Below are positions 38,095 to 46,870 of a DNA stretch of 64,000 nt, piece by piece; positions within the stretch are counted from its first letter, which is position 1; each line of letters starts with the position of its first letter. The DNA comes from Hyphomonas beringensis (lineage in GTDB: Bacteria; Pseudomonadota; Alphaproteobacteria; Caulobacterales; Hyphomonadaceae). The stretch is from positions 173,523 to 237,522 of the forward strand of contig NZ_AWFF01000032.1 in the NCBI RefSeq assembly GCF_000682755.1, written 5' to 3'. The position numbers were made by a program, and so were the translations under genes. Below the pieces are notes generated by a model. That model searched no databases, was not told where the DNA came from, and was given only the letters and a program-made list of their open reading frames with translations.

Positions 38095-40302
38095 TCAGAA
38101 GTCCACATTCACCGAAACCCACAGCCGCCGAGGCTCTTGGTTGATGGCATAGAGATTGGTGTAGGAAATCTCGTTCGTGCTCGTATTGCTGACATAGGGC
38201 TCGTACTTCACGAAGTCCTTGTCGAGCAGATTGTAGATCGTGGCATTGAACGACACGGCTTCGCTTACGGCATATGATCCGCCCATATGGAACACTTCAT
38301 AGGCCTTGTAGTCGCCATAGGCGTCTCTCGCCGAATTGTTCCCGCGCCGGTCAGGACTGCGGAACCGTGAGCTGCGATACTCGCCCCGCAGCCAGAGGGA
38401 GAGCTTGTCCGTCGCATTCCAGCGCAGGTTTCCATTCAGCATATGCTCTGGTGTGTCGCTGAGCGGCAACCCTTTCTGGCTTCCGCTTTTCTGCTCACTA
38501 TCCGTATAGGTATAGTTTCCGCGCAGAGACCAGTCCTCCAGGAAGGCCCAACGGAAGCTTGCTTCCACGCCCTGCGTCACGGCCTCGTCCACATTTACCG
38601 TCTGGGCATAGCTTTCCACAGCCGGCCAGTATCCATAATCAGCGCAATCCGGAAATGCGGTCTGGCCGGCCTCATACTCATCTTCCGTCAGGCCGAAGGA
38701 ACAATTGTCCAAGGGTCTACCGGTGGCGATCTTGTCTTCGAATTTGTTGTGGAAGACCGTGACATCAGCCCGGAAATTATCGCGATTATCATAGAAGACT
38801 GCGACTTCCGTACTTGTGCTGGTTTCCGGTTTCAGGGATGGCGTACCGATGACCGGGCGCGTGCCCTGGCCGGTAAAGCCCGTAATACCTTCGGCGATCT
38901 GGTCGAGACGCGGGGTCTTGAAGCCCTGGCTGACACCGCCTTTCACAGTCCAGCGATCAGAGACGTTCCAGACGCCATAAACACGAGGGCTCAAATGGTC
39001 TCCGAACTGACTATGGTCATCAAAGCGTGCGCCATAGGTCAGATTGAAAGTCGGTACGATCTGCCAGGTATCTTCCGCAAAGAGGGCCCATTGCTCATGC
39101 GTGTAGGGTTCGGGCGCGACGCCGTCCACCATCTCTGCATCCCAATACTGGCCACCCAGCGCGAAGGTGTGATTGCCCCATTGAGAGAAGAACTTTGTGT
39201 CGAACACAGTATTGGTCGACACCAGTTCGCGCGGGTCTCCGGCAACCCGGTCCGTGCCCGGCACATCACTGGGCAGGATGCGCCCAACAGTCTCGCGTTC
39301 ACCGCGTGAAAGCGTGCTTTGCAACTCGCCGAAGGAGAGGCGCCAATTGTGCGCCAGAACCAGCTCTTCCTGATTGAACTCCAGCTCTTCGGCATAGCCA
39401 CGCGTACCAATTGTCCCGAGCTGGGCCTGGGAGTTGTCATACCATTGTTCGGTCACATCATAGTCGATCATGATGTCATGGTTGGCATTCGGCGTGATGC
39501 TGAGGCGCCCACCGAGAGACCAGATCTCATTTTCGACCGGGCTGGGGCCGCGCTTGCTGATCTCGATGGGATCACCGTTTTCATCCCTATAGCTAAGATC
39601 AGACGCTTCGCGCGTCTGATAGCGGCCTCGCACGGCCAGGCCGACCAAGTCTTTCACCAAGGGGCCATTTGCGTAGAGGTTCGTGCCATAGATGTTGCCG
39701 AAATCATCATCAGACTGAAGCGTCGCATCGGCAGAGACAGAGCCGCCCCATTTGGTGCCAACCTTGCGCGTGATGACATTGACGACACCGCCCATGGCAT
39801 CTGACCCGTAAAGCGTGGAGACGGGCCCGCGAACCACCTCGATCCGCTCAATCGCCGACATCGGCGGAATGAAGCTGGAGGAAGTAGAGCCAAAGCCGTT
39901 TGGCGTGATGGACCCTGCTGCATTCTGTCGCCGGCCATCCACCAGCACCAGCGTATAGTCGCTCGGCATTCCGCGAATCGAGATTTCCAGTCCGCCGGTC
40001 TTGCCAACAGAACTTCCGACGTCGACCCCTTCGACATTGGAAATGGCTTCCGCCAGGCTTTGATAGCGGCCTTCTTCCAGCTCCTCACGCGACATCATGG
40101 AGATGGATGCCGGTGCCTGCTGGATCAGCTGTTCAAAGCCGGCCGCTGTGACGACCACATCGCGCAGGCGCATTTCCTCTTCGGATTCGTCGCCCTGTGC
40201 CGCCGGAGCATCAATCTGTTCCTGTGCCCAGGCCGGAGAGCCAAATGCGGCACTTGTGAAGATCACGCCTGCCAATGCGGTTTGCCCCATAAATGATCTC
40301 AT
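38095..40302 (-). CDS. TonB-dependent outer-membrane receptor, ferric-siderophore type
   Basis: A 735-aa receptor; ATG 40302 with GGAAGG upstream begins a signal peptide ending in AWA. The TonB box is seen as RDVVVTA, followed by a plug domain (about residues 60-190, with VLVDGRRQ and ERIEVVRGPVSTLYGSDAMGGVVN) and a 22-stranded barrel ending in aromatic F. The plug resembles FepA/CirA-like receptors for catecholate siderophores. Candidate Fur boxes lie upstream, fitting an iron role. The exact ligand is inferred. Confidence 0.92.
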   Translation of the reverse strand: MRSFMGQTALAGVIFTSAAFGSPAWAQEQIDAPAAQGDESEEEMRLRDVVVTAAGFEQLIQQAPASISMMSREELEEGRYQSLAEAISNVEGVDVGSSVGKTGGLEISIRGMPSDYTLVLVDGRRQNAAGSITPNGFGSTSSSFIPPMSAIERIEVVRGPVSTLYGSDAMGGVVNVITRKVGTKWGGSVSADATLQSDDDFGNIYGTNLYANGPLVKDLVGLAVRGRYQTREASDLSYRDENGDPIEISKRGPSPVENEIWSLGGRLSITPNANHDIMIDYDVTEQWYDNSQAQLGTIGTRGYAEELEFNQEELVLAHNWRLSFGELQSTLSRGERETVGRILPSDVPGTDRVAGDPRELVSTNTVFDTKFFSQWGNHTFALGGQYWDAEMVDGVAPEPYTHEQWALFAEDTWQIVPTFNLTYGARFDDHSQFGDHLSPRVYGVWNVSDRWTVKGGVSQGFKTPRLDQIAEGITGFTGQGTRPVIGTPSLKPETSTSTEVAVFYDNRDNFRADVTVFHNKFEDKIATGRPLDNCSFGLTEDEYEAGQTAFPDCADYGYWPAVESYAQTVNVDEAVTQGVEASFRWAFLEDWSLRGNYTYTDSEQKSGSQKGLPLSDTPEHMLNGNLRWNATDKLSLWLRGEYRSSRFRSPDRRGNNSARDAYGDYKAYEVFHMGGSYAVSEAVSFNATIYNLLDKDFVKYEPYVSNTSTNEISYTNLYAINQEPRRLWVSVNVDF

Positions 40303-40319
40303 TCCCGAACCTTCCATTT

Positions 40320-40334
40320 TGCGAATGATTTTCA
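40320..40334 (-). promoter_or_regulatory. candidate Fur box before the TonB receptor
   Basis: In the gene direction TGAAAATCATTCGCA matches the 15-base Fur core TGATAATCATTATCA at 12 of 15 positions. It lies 18 bases before the start codon. Confidence 0.5.
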
Positions 40335-40352
40335 GTCTCGCTATTGAGACTG
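40333..40352. repeat. 7-bp inverted repeat before the TonB receptor
   Basis: CAGTCTC-GCTATT-GAGACTG is a perfect dyad, partly overlapping the Fur-like box. It could be a second operator or a leader hairpin. Confidence 0.5.
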
Positions 40353-40371
40353 CTCGCAAAGGTCAACCGGT

Positions 40372-40384
40372 AATGAAACTCATT
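40372..40384 (-). promoter_or_regulatory. second short dyad upstream of the TonB receptor
   Basis: AATGA-AAC-TCATT is a 5-bp perfect dyad embedded in TGCAAATGAGTTTCATTA in the gene direction. It has Fur-box flavour and lies just upstream of a possible -35 element TTGACC. Support is weak. Confidence 0.35.
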
Positions 40385-40409
40385 TGCAATTTGGTCGCAC
40401 CTGTCTGCT

Positions 40410-41150
40410 CTATTTCACAAGCATCCAGATCGCCATCGCCACCATCATGATATTCTCGGTCAGCGATACGAAGCCGAGGGGTACATTGCTGTCGCCCCCG
40501 ACACAGGCGCATTTCAGGTCCCGCTTCTCGATGTAGACGGCGCGATAGACAGACACAGCGCCTATCCCCCCGATCACCAGCGCAACCGGCGCAGCAAGAT
40601 AGATCAGTGCACCCGCGATCATCAGAACGCCCGCCAGCAATTCAGCGAAGGGATAGATATAGGCGTAGCGCACCCATTTCCGCGCCAGCAGGTCATAGCC
40701 GAGGAAACTGTTCGTGAAGCTCTCCAGGTCGCGCAGTTTCTGAATGGCCAACACACACATGCTGATCGCGATGAACCATTCCGCCGCGCGCACAGTTAGC
40801 AGGCTGCCATAGGCGGCCCAACTTGTAGCCAGCGCCATCAGCGCAGCCGACGCAAAGATCGCAATGACAGGCGTGTAGGTCTTCTCGTCCTTGTCCTTTG
40901 TCTTCCTGCCGAAATGGGCCTGCAGATCGTCATACCCGCCGATGCGCTTGCCATCGATGAAAGTCTGCGGCGTTGTTTTGACGTCATGCTCTTGCTTGAA
41001 GGCATCTGTTTCCTCGCGCGAGGTGAGGAGATGGTCATCGACCTCATAGCCCTCCCGCCGAAGGAGCGCGCGGCTCTTCAGCCCGAATGGACAGATATGG
41101 GAGGGCATTTTCATCCGGTAGAGATGAGCAATCGGTTTGGTCGTGGACAT
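40410..41150 (-). CDS. glutaredoxin-MauE/DoxX-type fusion membrane protein
   Basis: A 246-aa protein from ATG 41150 (GGAG precedes). An N-terminal glutaredoxin domain (about residues 8-80) has CPFG with a single active-site Cys20 and TPQTFIDGKRIGGYDDL, the usual glutathione-binding block. A four-helix MauE/DoxX-like membrane domain (about 95-245) ends in a CACVGG redox pair. It probably moves electrons or thiol equivalents across the inner membrane. A MerR-type promoter drives it. Confidence 0.87.
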   Translation of the reverse strand: MSTTKPIAHLYRMKMPSHICPFGLKSRALLRREGYEVDDHLLTSREETDAFKQEHDVKTTPQTFIDGKRIGGYDDLQAHFGRKTKDKDEKTYTPVIAIFASAALMALATSWAAYGSLLTVRAAEWFIAISMCVLAIQKLRDLESFTNSFLGYDLLARKWVRYAYIYPFAELLAGVLMIAGALIYLAAPVALVIGGIGAVSVYRAVYIEKRDLKCACVGGDSNVPLGFVSLTENIMMVAMAIWMLVK

Positions 41151-41184
41151 GGGAAACTCCAATTGTGGACGTCTGACCTTGTCT

Positions 41185-41215
41185 ATATAACCCCCGTACC
41201 ATGGTACGGTTGCAA
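41185..41215 (-). promoter_or_regulatory. MerR-type promoter with 19-bp spacer and operator
   Basis: In the leftward direction -35 TTGCAA (41210-41215) and -10 TTATAT (41185-41190) are separated by exactly 19 bases, the lengthened spacer of MerR-activated promoters. The operator CCGTACCATGGTACGG (41194-41209) is a perfect 16-bp palindrome centred in the spacer and matches the CCGTAC-N4-GTACGG form of mer operators. It should be activated by the adjacent divergent MerR protein. Confidence 0.8.
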
Positions 41216-41623
41216 GACGATCTTCAGATTCCCATTGGAAAGCTGGCCGAAGCTGGCGGCGTTGGTGTGGAAACCGTCCGCTACTATCAGCGTCAGGGCC
41301 TGATGCCGCTGCCGGAACGCCCGCAAGGCAGTGGCACGTCAGGCGGCATCCGCCAGTATGGCCGCGCAGATGTGGAGCGCCTTCGGTTCATACGGTCGGC
41401 GCAGGCCGCCGGGTTCACGTTGAAGCAAATCGCCCGCCTGATCGAACTCGACGCCATGACAGACCGCACCGAAGCCAGACAAATGGCAACAGAGCGCCTC
41501 AAGGCGCTGGATGCCCAGATCAAGGAATTGCAGCGGGCCCGGGCATCCTTGAAGCGGCTTGCGGAAGAATGCGCCCAGGAGGATGGCGGCGCATGCCCCA
41601 TCCTGAAGGCGTTCGAGGCCTAG
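41201..41623 (+). CDS. MerR-family metal/redox-responsive regulator
   Basis: A 140-aa regulator. The winged helix shows IGKLAEAGGVGVETVRYYQRQGL near the N-terminus and the wing IRQYGRADVERLRFI, followed by a coiled-coil dimer helix. The C-terminal loop ECAQEDGGACP keeps two cysteines at the MerR metal-binding positions, but the equivalent of the third MerR Cys (82) is absent, so mercury sensing is unlikely. The ATG lies in the middle of the 41194-41209 operator, so the mRNA may be leaderless, or TTG 41210 may be used. Its stop overlaps that of the convergent neighbour in CTAG. Confidence 0.85.
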   Translation: MVRLQDDLQIPIGKLAEAGGVGVETVRYYQRQGLMPLPERPQGSGTSGGIRQYGRADVERLRFIRSAQAAGFTLKQIARLIELDAMTDRTEARQMATERLKALDAQIKELQRARASLKRLAEECAQEDGGACPILKAFEA

Positions 41624-42267
41624 ACCTTGCCGGTGCGAATGGCCTGCAACACGGACAGGCGCTTTTGCACCGGGTTCGGATTGCGCCCTTCGATGTAGTG
41701 CTTGCGCAGGCGGAAATGCGCGATCGCCGGACGGATCGGTTTCGGGGCCGGGGGCATGATCGGGCCATAGGCCTTTGAGTCCGACCGGCGAGACGCCGCA
41801 AAGAACGGCGCGACTTCCCGAATCTCTTCGCCCCAATCATGTATCGGCGCCAGCACATTGGCCGCCGTCAGGGCCAGCCAGGCTTCTGGTTCCTTGTCGC
41901 GGTCGTCTTCCTCAAACGCGGTCTGGTAGCCATCGACCAGGTTTTGCAGGGCGCGCGTCTTCAACCGCCCCGCCATGACCTCCTCCATCAGCGCGCGGGC
42001 GACATCATGCTCGCGCACCTTCCCGGCCTCGATCTCGGAAATGGCATCCCGCCACCATTGGAAACGGATCAGGCCCAAGCCTTCTTCCGACACGACAAGC
42101 CGCACCCGCGCCAGCTCATAGGCCAGAGCATAGAGCGCGACCAGTGTGTTGCGGAACTCGGCAGGCGCATAGCGACTGGAAATCCAGCGATCCTCGTCCG
42201 CACGCAGGATCCGCTTGTCGATGGCGTCCCATTGAGATTTCGAAAGGGGGGTAGTCTTGTTGGACAT
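41620..42267 (-). CDS. squalene/phytoene synthase-like protein (NDUFAF6-type)
   Basis: A 215-aa protein of the isoprenoid synthase fold. It shows DEDRWISSRYAP, FRNTLVALYALAYELARV and FQWWRDAI in family order. The aspartate-rich substrate motifs of true squalene or phytoene synthases are replaced by Glu-Leu-Ala-Arg, as in the NDUFAF6-like branch, which is linked to respiratory complex I assembly in mitochondria. It is also shorter than typical members (about 280 aa). Enzymatic function is doubtful. ATG 42276 is an alternative start. Confidence 0.72.
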   Translation of the reverse strand: MSNKTTPLSKSQWDAIDKRILRADEDRWISSRYAPAEFRNTLVALYALAYELARVRLVVSEEGLGLIRFQWWRDAISEIEAGKVREHDVARALMEEVMAGRLKTRALQNLVDGYQTAFEEDDRDKEPEAWLALTAANVLAPIHDWGEEIREVAPFFAASRRSDSKAYGPIMPPAPKPIRPAIAHFRLRKHYIEGRNPNPVQKRLSVLQAIRTGKV

Positions 42268-42331
42268 GCAACCCATATGTGGGAAGACGCGTTATTAGAC
42301 TAGACACTTTGCTGCAAGAAAGGACGCCCAA

Positions 42332-42940
42332 ATGGCTTTTTCCCTCCCTGATCTCCCATATGCCCGCGATGGCCTCGCTCCGCATATCTCCGAAGAGACC
42401 TTGAACTTTCACCACGGCAAGCACCACGCCGCTTACGTCAACAACCTGAACGGCCTGATCGAAGGCACCGACATGGCCGACGATTCGCTGGAAACGATCG
42501 TGAAGAAAGCCGCCGCTGACAGCTCCAAGGCCGGCCTCTTCAACAATGCGGCCCAGGTCTGGAACCACACCTTCTATTGGCACTCCATGAAACCGGGCGG
42601 TGGCGGCAAGCCGCACGGCAAGGTGGCTGAGCTGATCGACCGCGATCTCGGCGGTTATGACGAATTCGTCAAAGCCTTCAAAGGCGCTGGTGGCGGACAG
42701 TTCGGCTCCGGCTGGGCATGGCTGGTCTACAAGGATGGCAAGCTGTCCATCGCGAAGACTCCAAACGCCGAAACCCCGCTGACCGATGACGCGGCCACCC
42801 CGATCCTGACTATGGATGTCTGGGAGCACGCCTATTATCTGGACTATCAGAATAGCCGTCCGAACTATATGGACGCCTTCCTGAATAACCTTGTGAACTG
42901 GGATTTTGCCAACCAGAATCTCGCTGACGCAGGCGCCTGA
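42332..42940 (+). CDS. sodB: Iron superoxide dismutase
   Basis: A 202-aa Fe/Mn-family SOD converting superoxide to oxygen and peroxide. Metal ligands are His27, His79, Asp162 and His166 (DVWEHAYYLDY). The NNAAQVWNHTFYW block with Gln75 is the iron-type signature. No signal peptide, so cytosolic. A very strong terminator follows. Confidence 0.95.
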   Translation: MAFSLPDLPYARDGLAPHISEETLNFHHGKHHAAYVNNLNGLIEGTDMADDSLETIVKKAAADSSKAGLFNNAAQVWNHTFYWHSMKPGGGGKPHGKVAELIDRDLGGYDEFVKAFKGAGGGQFGSGWAWLVYKDGKLSIAKTPNAETPLTDDAATPILTMDVWEHAYYLDYQNSRPNYMDAFLNNLVNWDFANQNLADAGA

Positions 42941-42949
42941 TTTCAAAAT

Positions 42950-42983
42950 AGCCCCCTCATCCTGGCGATGAGGGGGCTTTTTT
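42950..42983 (+). terminator. strong intrinsic terminator after sodB
   Basis: AGCCCCCTCAT and ATGAGGGGGCT form an 11-bp perfect stem with a 7-base loop, followed by six Ts. Confidence 0.92.
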
Positions 42984-43211
42984 ACGCTCCAAAGCAAATA
43001 CGTTTCCAGCAGCCGGATATAAGCGGCTGGACCAACGCTTCCCCACCCTACCTTGTCCGCGCGCTCAGCAACGAGCGCTGACAAACCGGCGGTATCCGAA
43101 AAGCTGAACCGCCCCCCTTCCATTTATCCACAGTTTGGCTTATGTGCAGCGCAACACGACGCTCCGGGCAATGGAATCGCCCGGCCTGCTGAATGCGCAC
43201 TGAGGCGCTGA

Positions 43212-44813
43212 ATGCAGGAATTGCGGCCAGAGGGGCCGCTCGGGTTTAAAAAAGATACCATTCCGGGAACGATAGATTTGACCGAGATTACATTCGCAGA
43301 CCTTGGCCTAGGGCCAAACGTACTGAAAGCCGTCACTGAGGCTGGCTACACACACCCCACTCCAATTCAGGCAGAAGCCATTCCGCACGTCATTGCGGGC
43401 GGGGATGTCACGGGCGTAGCCCAGACCGGCACCGGCAAGACGGCCGCCTTTGTGCTGCCAATGATCCACCGCCTGGCCCGTGGTCGTGCCCGCGCACGCA
43501 TGCCGCGCTGCCTGATCCTCTGCCCGACGCGCGAACTCGCTGCTCAGGTGGCGGAACAATTCGAGAAATACGGCAAGTATCTGAAGCTCACCATGGCGCT
43601 GCTGATCGGCGGCGTAAGCTTCAAGGAACAGGAAGTTCTGCTGCAACGCGGCGTAGACGTTCTGATCGCAACCCCCGGCCGCCTGATGGACCAGTTCGAG
43701 CGCGGCAAGCTGCTGCTCATGGGCGTCGACTATCTCATCATTGATGAGGCCGACCGCATGCTGGACATGGGCTTCATCCCGGATATCGAAAAGATCTGCA
43801 GCCTGCTGCCGCCGCGCCGCCAGACCCTGCTCTTCTCGGCCACCATGCCGCCGGAAATCGCGAACCTCGCCAAGAAGTTCCAGAACAGCCCGAAGAAGAT
43901 CGAAGTGTCCCGTCCGGCGCAAACTGCCGAGACGATCACACAACACGTTGTCAAACTGCCGAACAACAGCGCCAAGGCAAAACGCACGGCCCTGCGCCGC
44001 GTGATCGAAGCCTGCGATGTTCAGAACGGCATTGTCTTCTGTAACCGGAAGGTAGAAGTCGACATCGTCGCCGCCTCGCTGTCCAAGCACGGCCATGACG
44101 CCGCCGCCATCCATGGCGACCTGCCCCAGGCTGTCCGCAGCGAAGTGCTGCAGAAATTCCGCGATGGTGACCTGACCCTGCTGGTTGGCTCTGATGTTGC
44201 CGCCCGCGGTCTCGACATTCCCGAAGTGTCCCACGTCTTCAACTATGCGCCTCCGCCAAAGGATGAAGACTATGTGCACCGCATCGGCCGCACAGGCCGC
44301 GCAGGCCGCAAGGGCGAAGCCTACACACTCGTCTCGCCAGATGATGAAAAGTCCTGGGGTTTTGTCCTCAAGATGATCCAGCAGGATGTGGAAGAGTTCA
44401 TGCCGGAAGGCCTGCTCGAAGAGATCGAAAATCTGCCCCCGGAAGAAAGCCGCAGCCGTGGCCGCCGGGGTTCGCGCAGCAATGATCGCAGCGAGCGCTC
44501 CTCGCGCGGCAGCCGCTCGCGCACGCGTCGCACGGAAGAAAGCGACGCTGCCACCGAAGCCGAGACCGCTAACGCACCAGACGAAAAAGAGGCCAAGGCC
44601 GAAAAGCCTGCCAAGGAAGACAAGCCCGCCAAGGCCAAGAAAGCCGACAAGCCAGCGAAGTCTGACGAGGCCAGTTCAGAAAAGCCAAAGCGTGAGCGTA
44701 AGCCGAAGCGCGAAAAAGATCGCAAGCGCAAGGATGATGATCTGGTGCTGGATCCGGCCCCGGACAATGTCAAAGGTTTTGGCGACGACATCCCGGCCTT
44801 CCTGCGCCGCTAG
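43212..44813 (+). CDS. DEAD-box RNA helicase, RhlE-like
   Basis: A 533-aa ATP-dependent RNA helicase. The Q motif and TPIQ, Walker A AQTGTGKT (70-77), DEAD (178-181), SAT and HRIGRTGR are all present. From about residue 425 a long low-complexity tail follows, first Arg/Ser-rich and then Lys/Glu/Ala-rich, probably disordered and RNA-binding. GAGG lies before the ATG. It likely helps ribosome assembly or RNA decay. Its stop overlaps the convergent histidine kinase stop in CTAG. Confidence 0.95.
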   Translation: MQELRPEGPLGFKKDTIPGTIDLTEITFADLGLGPNVLKAVTEAGYTHPTPIQAEAIPHVIAGGDVTGVAQTGTGKTAAFVLPMIHRLARGRARARMPRCLILCPTRELAAQVAEQFEKYGKYLKLTMALLIGGVSFKEQEVLLQRGVDVLIATPGRLMDQFERGKLLLMGVDYLIIDEADRMLDMGFIPDIEKICSLLPPRRQTLLFSATMPPEIANLAKKFQNSPKKIEVSRPAQTAETITQHVVKLPNNSAKAKRTALRRVIEACDVQNGIVFCNRKVEVDIVAASLSKHGHDAAAIHGDLPQAVRSEVLQKFRDGDLTLLVGSDVAARGLDIPEVSHVFNYAPPPKDEDYVHRIGRTGRAGRKGEAYTLVSPDDEKSWGFVLKMIQQDVEEFMPEGLLEEIENLPPEESRSRGRRGSRSNDRSERSSRGSRSRTRRTEESDAATEAETANAPDEKEAKAEKPAKEDKPAKAKKADKPAKSDEASSEKPKRERKPKREKDRKRKDDDLVLDPAPDNVKGFGDDIPAFLRR

Positions 44814-46153
44814 TCCGTCTTCGGAAAAATCAGTTCAACAACAAGGCCTGGCGCAGTGTCCTTAAGGGACAATTCTGCGTCATGGCGGGCGGCGATGCTG
44901 CGCACCAGGCTGAGCCCAAGTCCACTTCCCCGGGTGCTGCGGCTTGTGTCCATCCGCCGGAAGGGTTTCAGCATGTCCGCCTGGTTGGCCCTTGGTATGC
45001 CGGGCCCGTTATCGGATACGCCGCATACCGCTGCATCGGCCTCTCTCCGCAGGAACACTTCAATCTCGGCGCCCGCTCCGGCATGGCGCACAGCATTCTC
45101 CAGAAGGTTCGAAAAAAGCTGCACCAGCAGGTTTTGATCGCCGGAGACCGTCACGCCGGGCGTGATATCAGCAGACATGACCTGCCCGGCCTCTTCGGCC
45201 ACGGGCGCATAGGTTTCGGCCAAAGTCTCCAGAAGCTTGCTTAAATCTACCCGGTCAGCGCGTACTTCCGCACTGCCGGATTCGAGCTCCCCGATCCTCA
45301 GCAGAGCTGAGAAAGTGGAAAGGATATTATCCAGCTCTGCAATCGCCTTCTCGCACTTTTCCCGCGCTGCGGCTCCGGACTGTTGCGCTGCGAGGCTTTC
45401 CAGCGTCTGGCGCAAATGCCCCAGCGGCGTGCGCAAATCATGCGCGATGCTCGCTGAGTTGTGGCGGACATCATCCAGCAGGATTTCAATCTGCTCCAGC
45501 ATCCGGTTCACTGTGTCTGCCAGAGGCCTCAGATCCTCGCCCATTCCTTCTGTTGGCATGCGAACAGACAGGTCGCCCTCACCTACACGCGCAGCAAAAG
45601 TATTAAAGCGCTTGAGACGCGCTAGGAACCGCTGGCTGATCAGCAGACCGGCCACGGAGCTGAGCAGCACAATCCCGGCAATCGCCAGAGCCAGAAAGTG
45701 CCGGAAAGCGCGGGAAAATTCATACTGACCACGGGCCTCCGCCCCAACCCCCAGCCAATAGTCATCTTCCAGTCTGACCGTGTTCAGAATGATGTCCGGT
45801 CGGCTGTCCCGTGTCAGGCGGCTCCAGCCAGCCTGCTTTGGCAGCTCAATGCGGTCGAAGATGCGCCGCCCGTTTGGTGCCTCGACCACATACAGCATGC
45901 GTGGGCTCGGGGTGCGCTCCACACGTTCGCGTATGTCGTGCACCAATTCGTCAATGCCCTGGTCCTGATAGTCCCCCATAAGGTGGCTTGTCTCTGTCCG
46001 AATATACTCCTTCAGCTGACGCTCCATGCCATCGCGCACACCATAATACAGGAATGCGCCCATGATGGACGACAGCAGCGCAAACAACAGCGCCGCGCCA
46101 AGCGCGTAACGAAACTGCGCGGTTCTAAGAAGCCGGGGCGTCTGCATCTGCAA
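44810..46153 (-). CDS. two-component sensor histidine kinase
   Basis: A 447-aa membrane kinase. Transmembrane helices at about 17-38 and 153-174 flank a periplasmic sensor domain of about 115 residues; HAMP follows (175-227). The H-box is SIAHDLRTPLGHL with His238. N, G1 and G2 boxes are NLLENAVRHA, DNGPGIP and GSGLGLSL. It overlaps the 3' end of the response-regulator gene by 29 bases and should phosphorylate that protein. With the PepSY gene upstream, the set resembles acid/cation or envelope-stress sensors, but the signal is unknown. Confidence 0.93.
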   Translation of the reverse strand: MQMQTPRLLRTAQFRYALGAALLFALLSSIMGAFLYYGVRDGMERQLKEYIRTETSHLMGDYQDQGIDELVHDIRERVERTPSPRMLYVVEAPNGRRIFDRIELPKQAGWSRLTRDSRPDIILNTVRLEDDYWLGVGAEARGQYEFSRAFRHFLALAIAGIVLLSSVAGLLISQRFLARLKRFNTFAARVGEGDLSVRMPTEGMGEDLRPLADTVNRMLEQIEILLDDVRHNSASIAHDLRTPLGHLRQTLESLAAQQSGAAAREKCEKAIAELDNILSTFSALLRIGELESGSAEVRADRVDLSKLLETLAETYAPVAEEAGQVMSADITPGVTVSGDQNLLVQLFSNLLENAVRHAGAGAEIEVFLRREADAAVCGVSDNGPGIPRANQADMLKPFRRMDTSRSTRGSGLGLSLVRSIAARHDAELSLKDTAPGLVVELIFPKTD

Positions 46154-46811
46154 TCATGTACCCTGCGCCACGTATGGTCTGGATCAATTCTCTGCCGAAC
46201 GGCTTGTCCACTTTGCTCCGTAAGCGGCTGATATGTGTTTCCACGATATTCGTCTTTGGGTCAAAATGGAAATCCCATACATTCTCCAGCAGCATCGTAC
46301 GCGTCACCACCTGCCCCTTGGAACGCATCAGATATTCCAGCAGGCGAAACTCTGTCGGCTGCAGGCCTATCTCTTCTCCATCGCGCTTTACACGGCGCCC
46401 CAGCAAATCCATTTCAAGATCCGCCACCTTCAGGGCTGTCTCTTGCGCCTCTCGCGCCGGCCGCCGCGCGACGGCGCCGATACGCGCCTTCAGCTCTGAG
46501 AAGGCAAATGGCTTCACCAGATAATCATCAGCAATCTCAAGGCCTTCAACGCGACTCTCGATGCTGGAAACTGCCGTCAGAAAAATGGCCGGCGTTGTAT
46601 CACCGCCCGCTCTCAGCATTGTCAGCAATTTGTAACCGTCGAGGCCTGGCAACATGCGATCAATAATCAGGATGTCATACCCGGCATCCGTCGCCATCAT
46701 CAGGCCGTCCTGCCCGGTGGCGGCATGGTCTGCCATCCAGCCGCTCTCTTTCAGGCCGCGCAGAACATAGTCCGCCGTTTCGGCATCATCTTCGATCAGC
46801 AAGATACGCAC
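46125..46811 (-). CDS. OmpR/PhoB-family response regulator
   Basis: A 228-aa regulator from GTG 46811, the start giving the canonical VRILLIEDDAE N-terminus with GAGGG upstream. The phospho-acceptor is Asp51 in IIDRMLPG, with Asp8/Asp9 and Lys100. A winged helix (about 130-225) has LQPTEFRLLEYLM and ISRLRSKVDK. An ATG at 46871 that overlaps the PepSY stop (TGATG) would add 20 residues and is the rival start. Partner of the adjacent kinase. Confidence 0.93.
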   Translation of the reverse strand: MRILLIEDDAETADYVLRGLKESGWMADHAATGQDGLMMATDAGYDILIIDRMLPGLDGYKLLTMLRAGGDTTPAIFLTAVSSIESRVEGLEIADDYLVKPFAFSELKARIGAVARRPAREAQETALKVADLEMDLLGRRVKRDGEEIGLQPTEFRLLEYLMRSKGQVVTRTMLLENVWDFHFDPKTNIVETHISRLRSKVDKPFGRELIQTIRGAGYMIADADAPAS

Positions 46812-46870
46812 AGTCCAGCCCTCAGACAGCAGCCCCCGCTGGCACAAGGCCAGCAGGAACTGTAATGACA

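Noticed and set aside
42116..43123. 335-codon leftward frame over sodB
   Set aside because: sodB with its metal ligands is certain, and the frame also crosses the sodB terminator.
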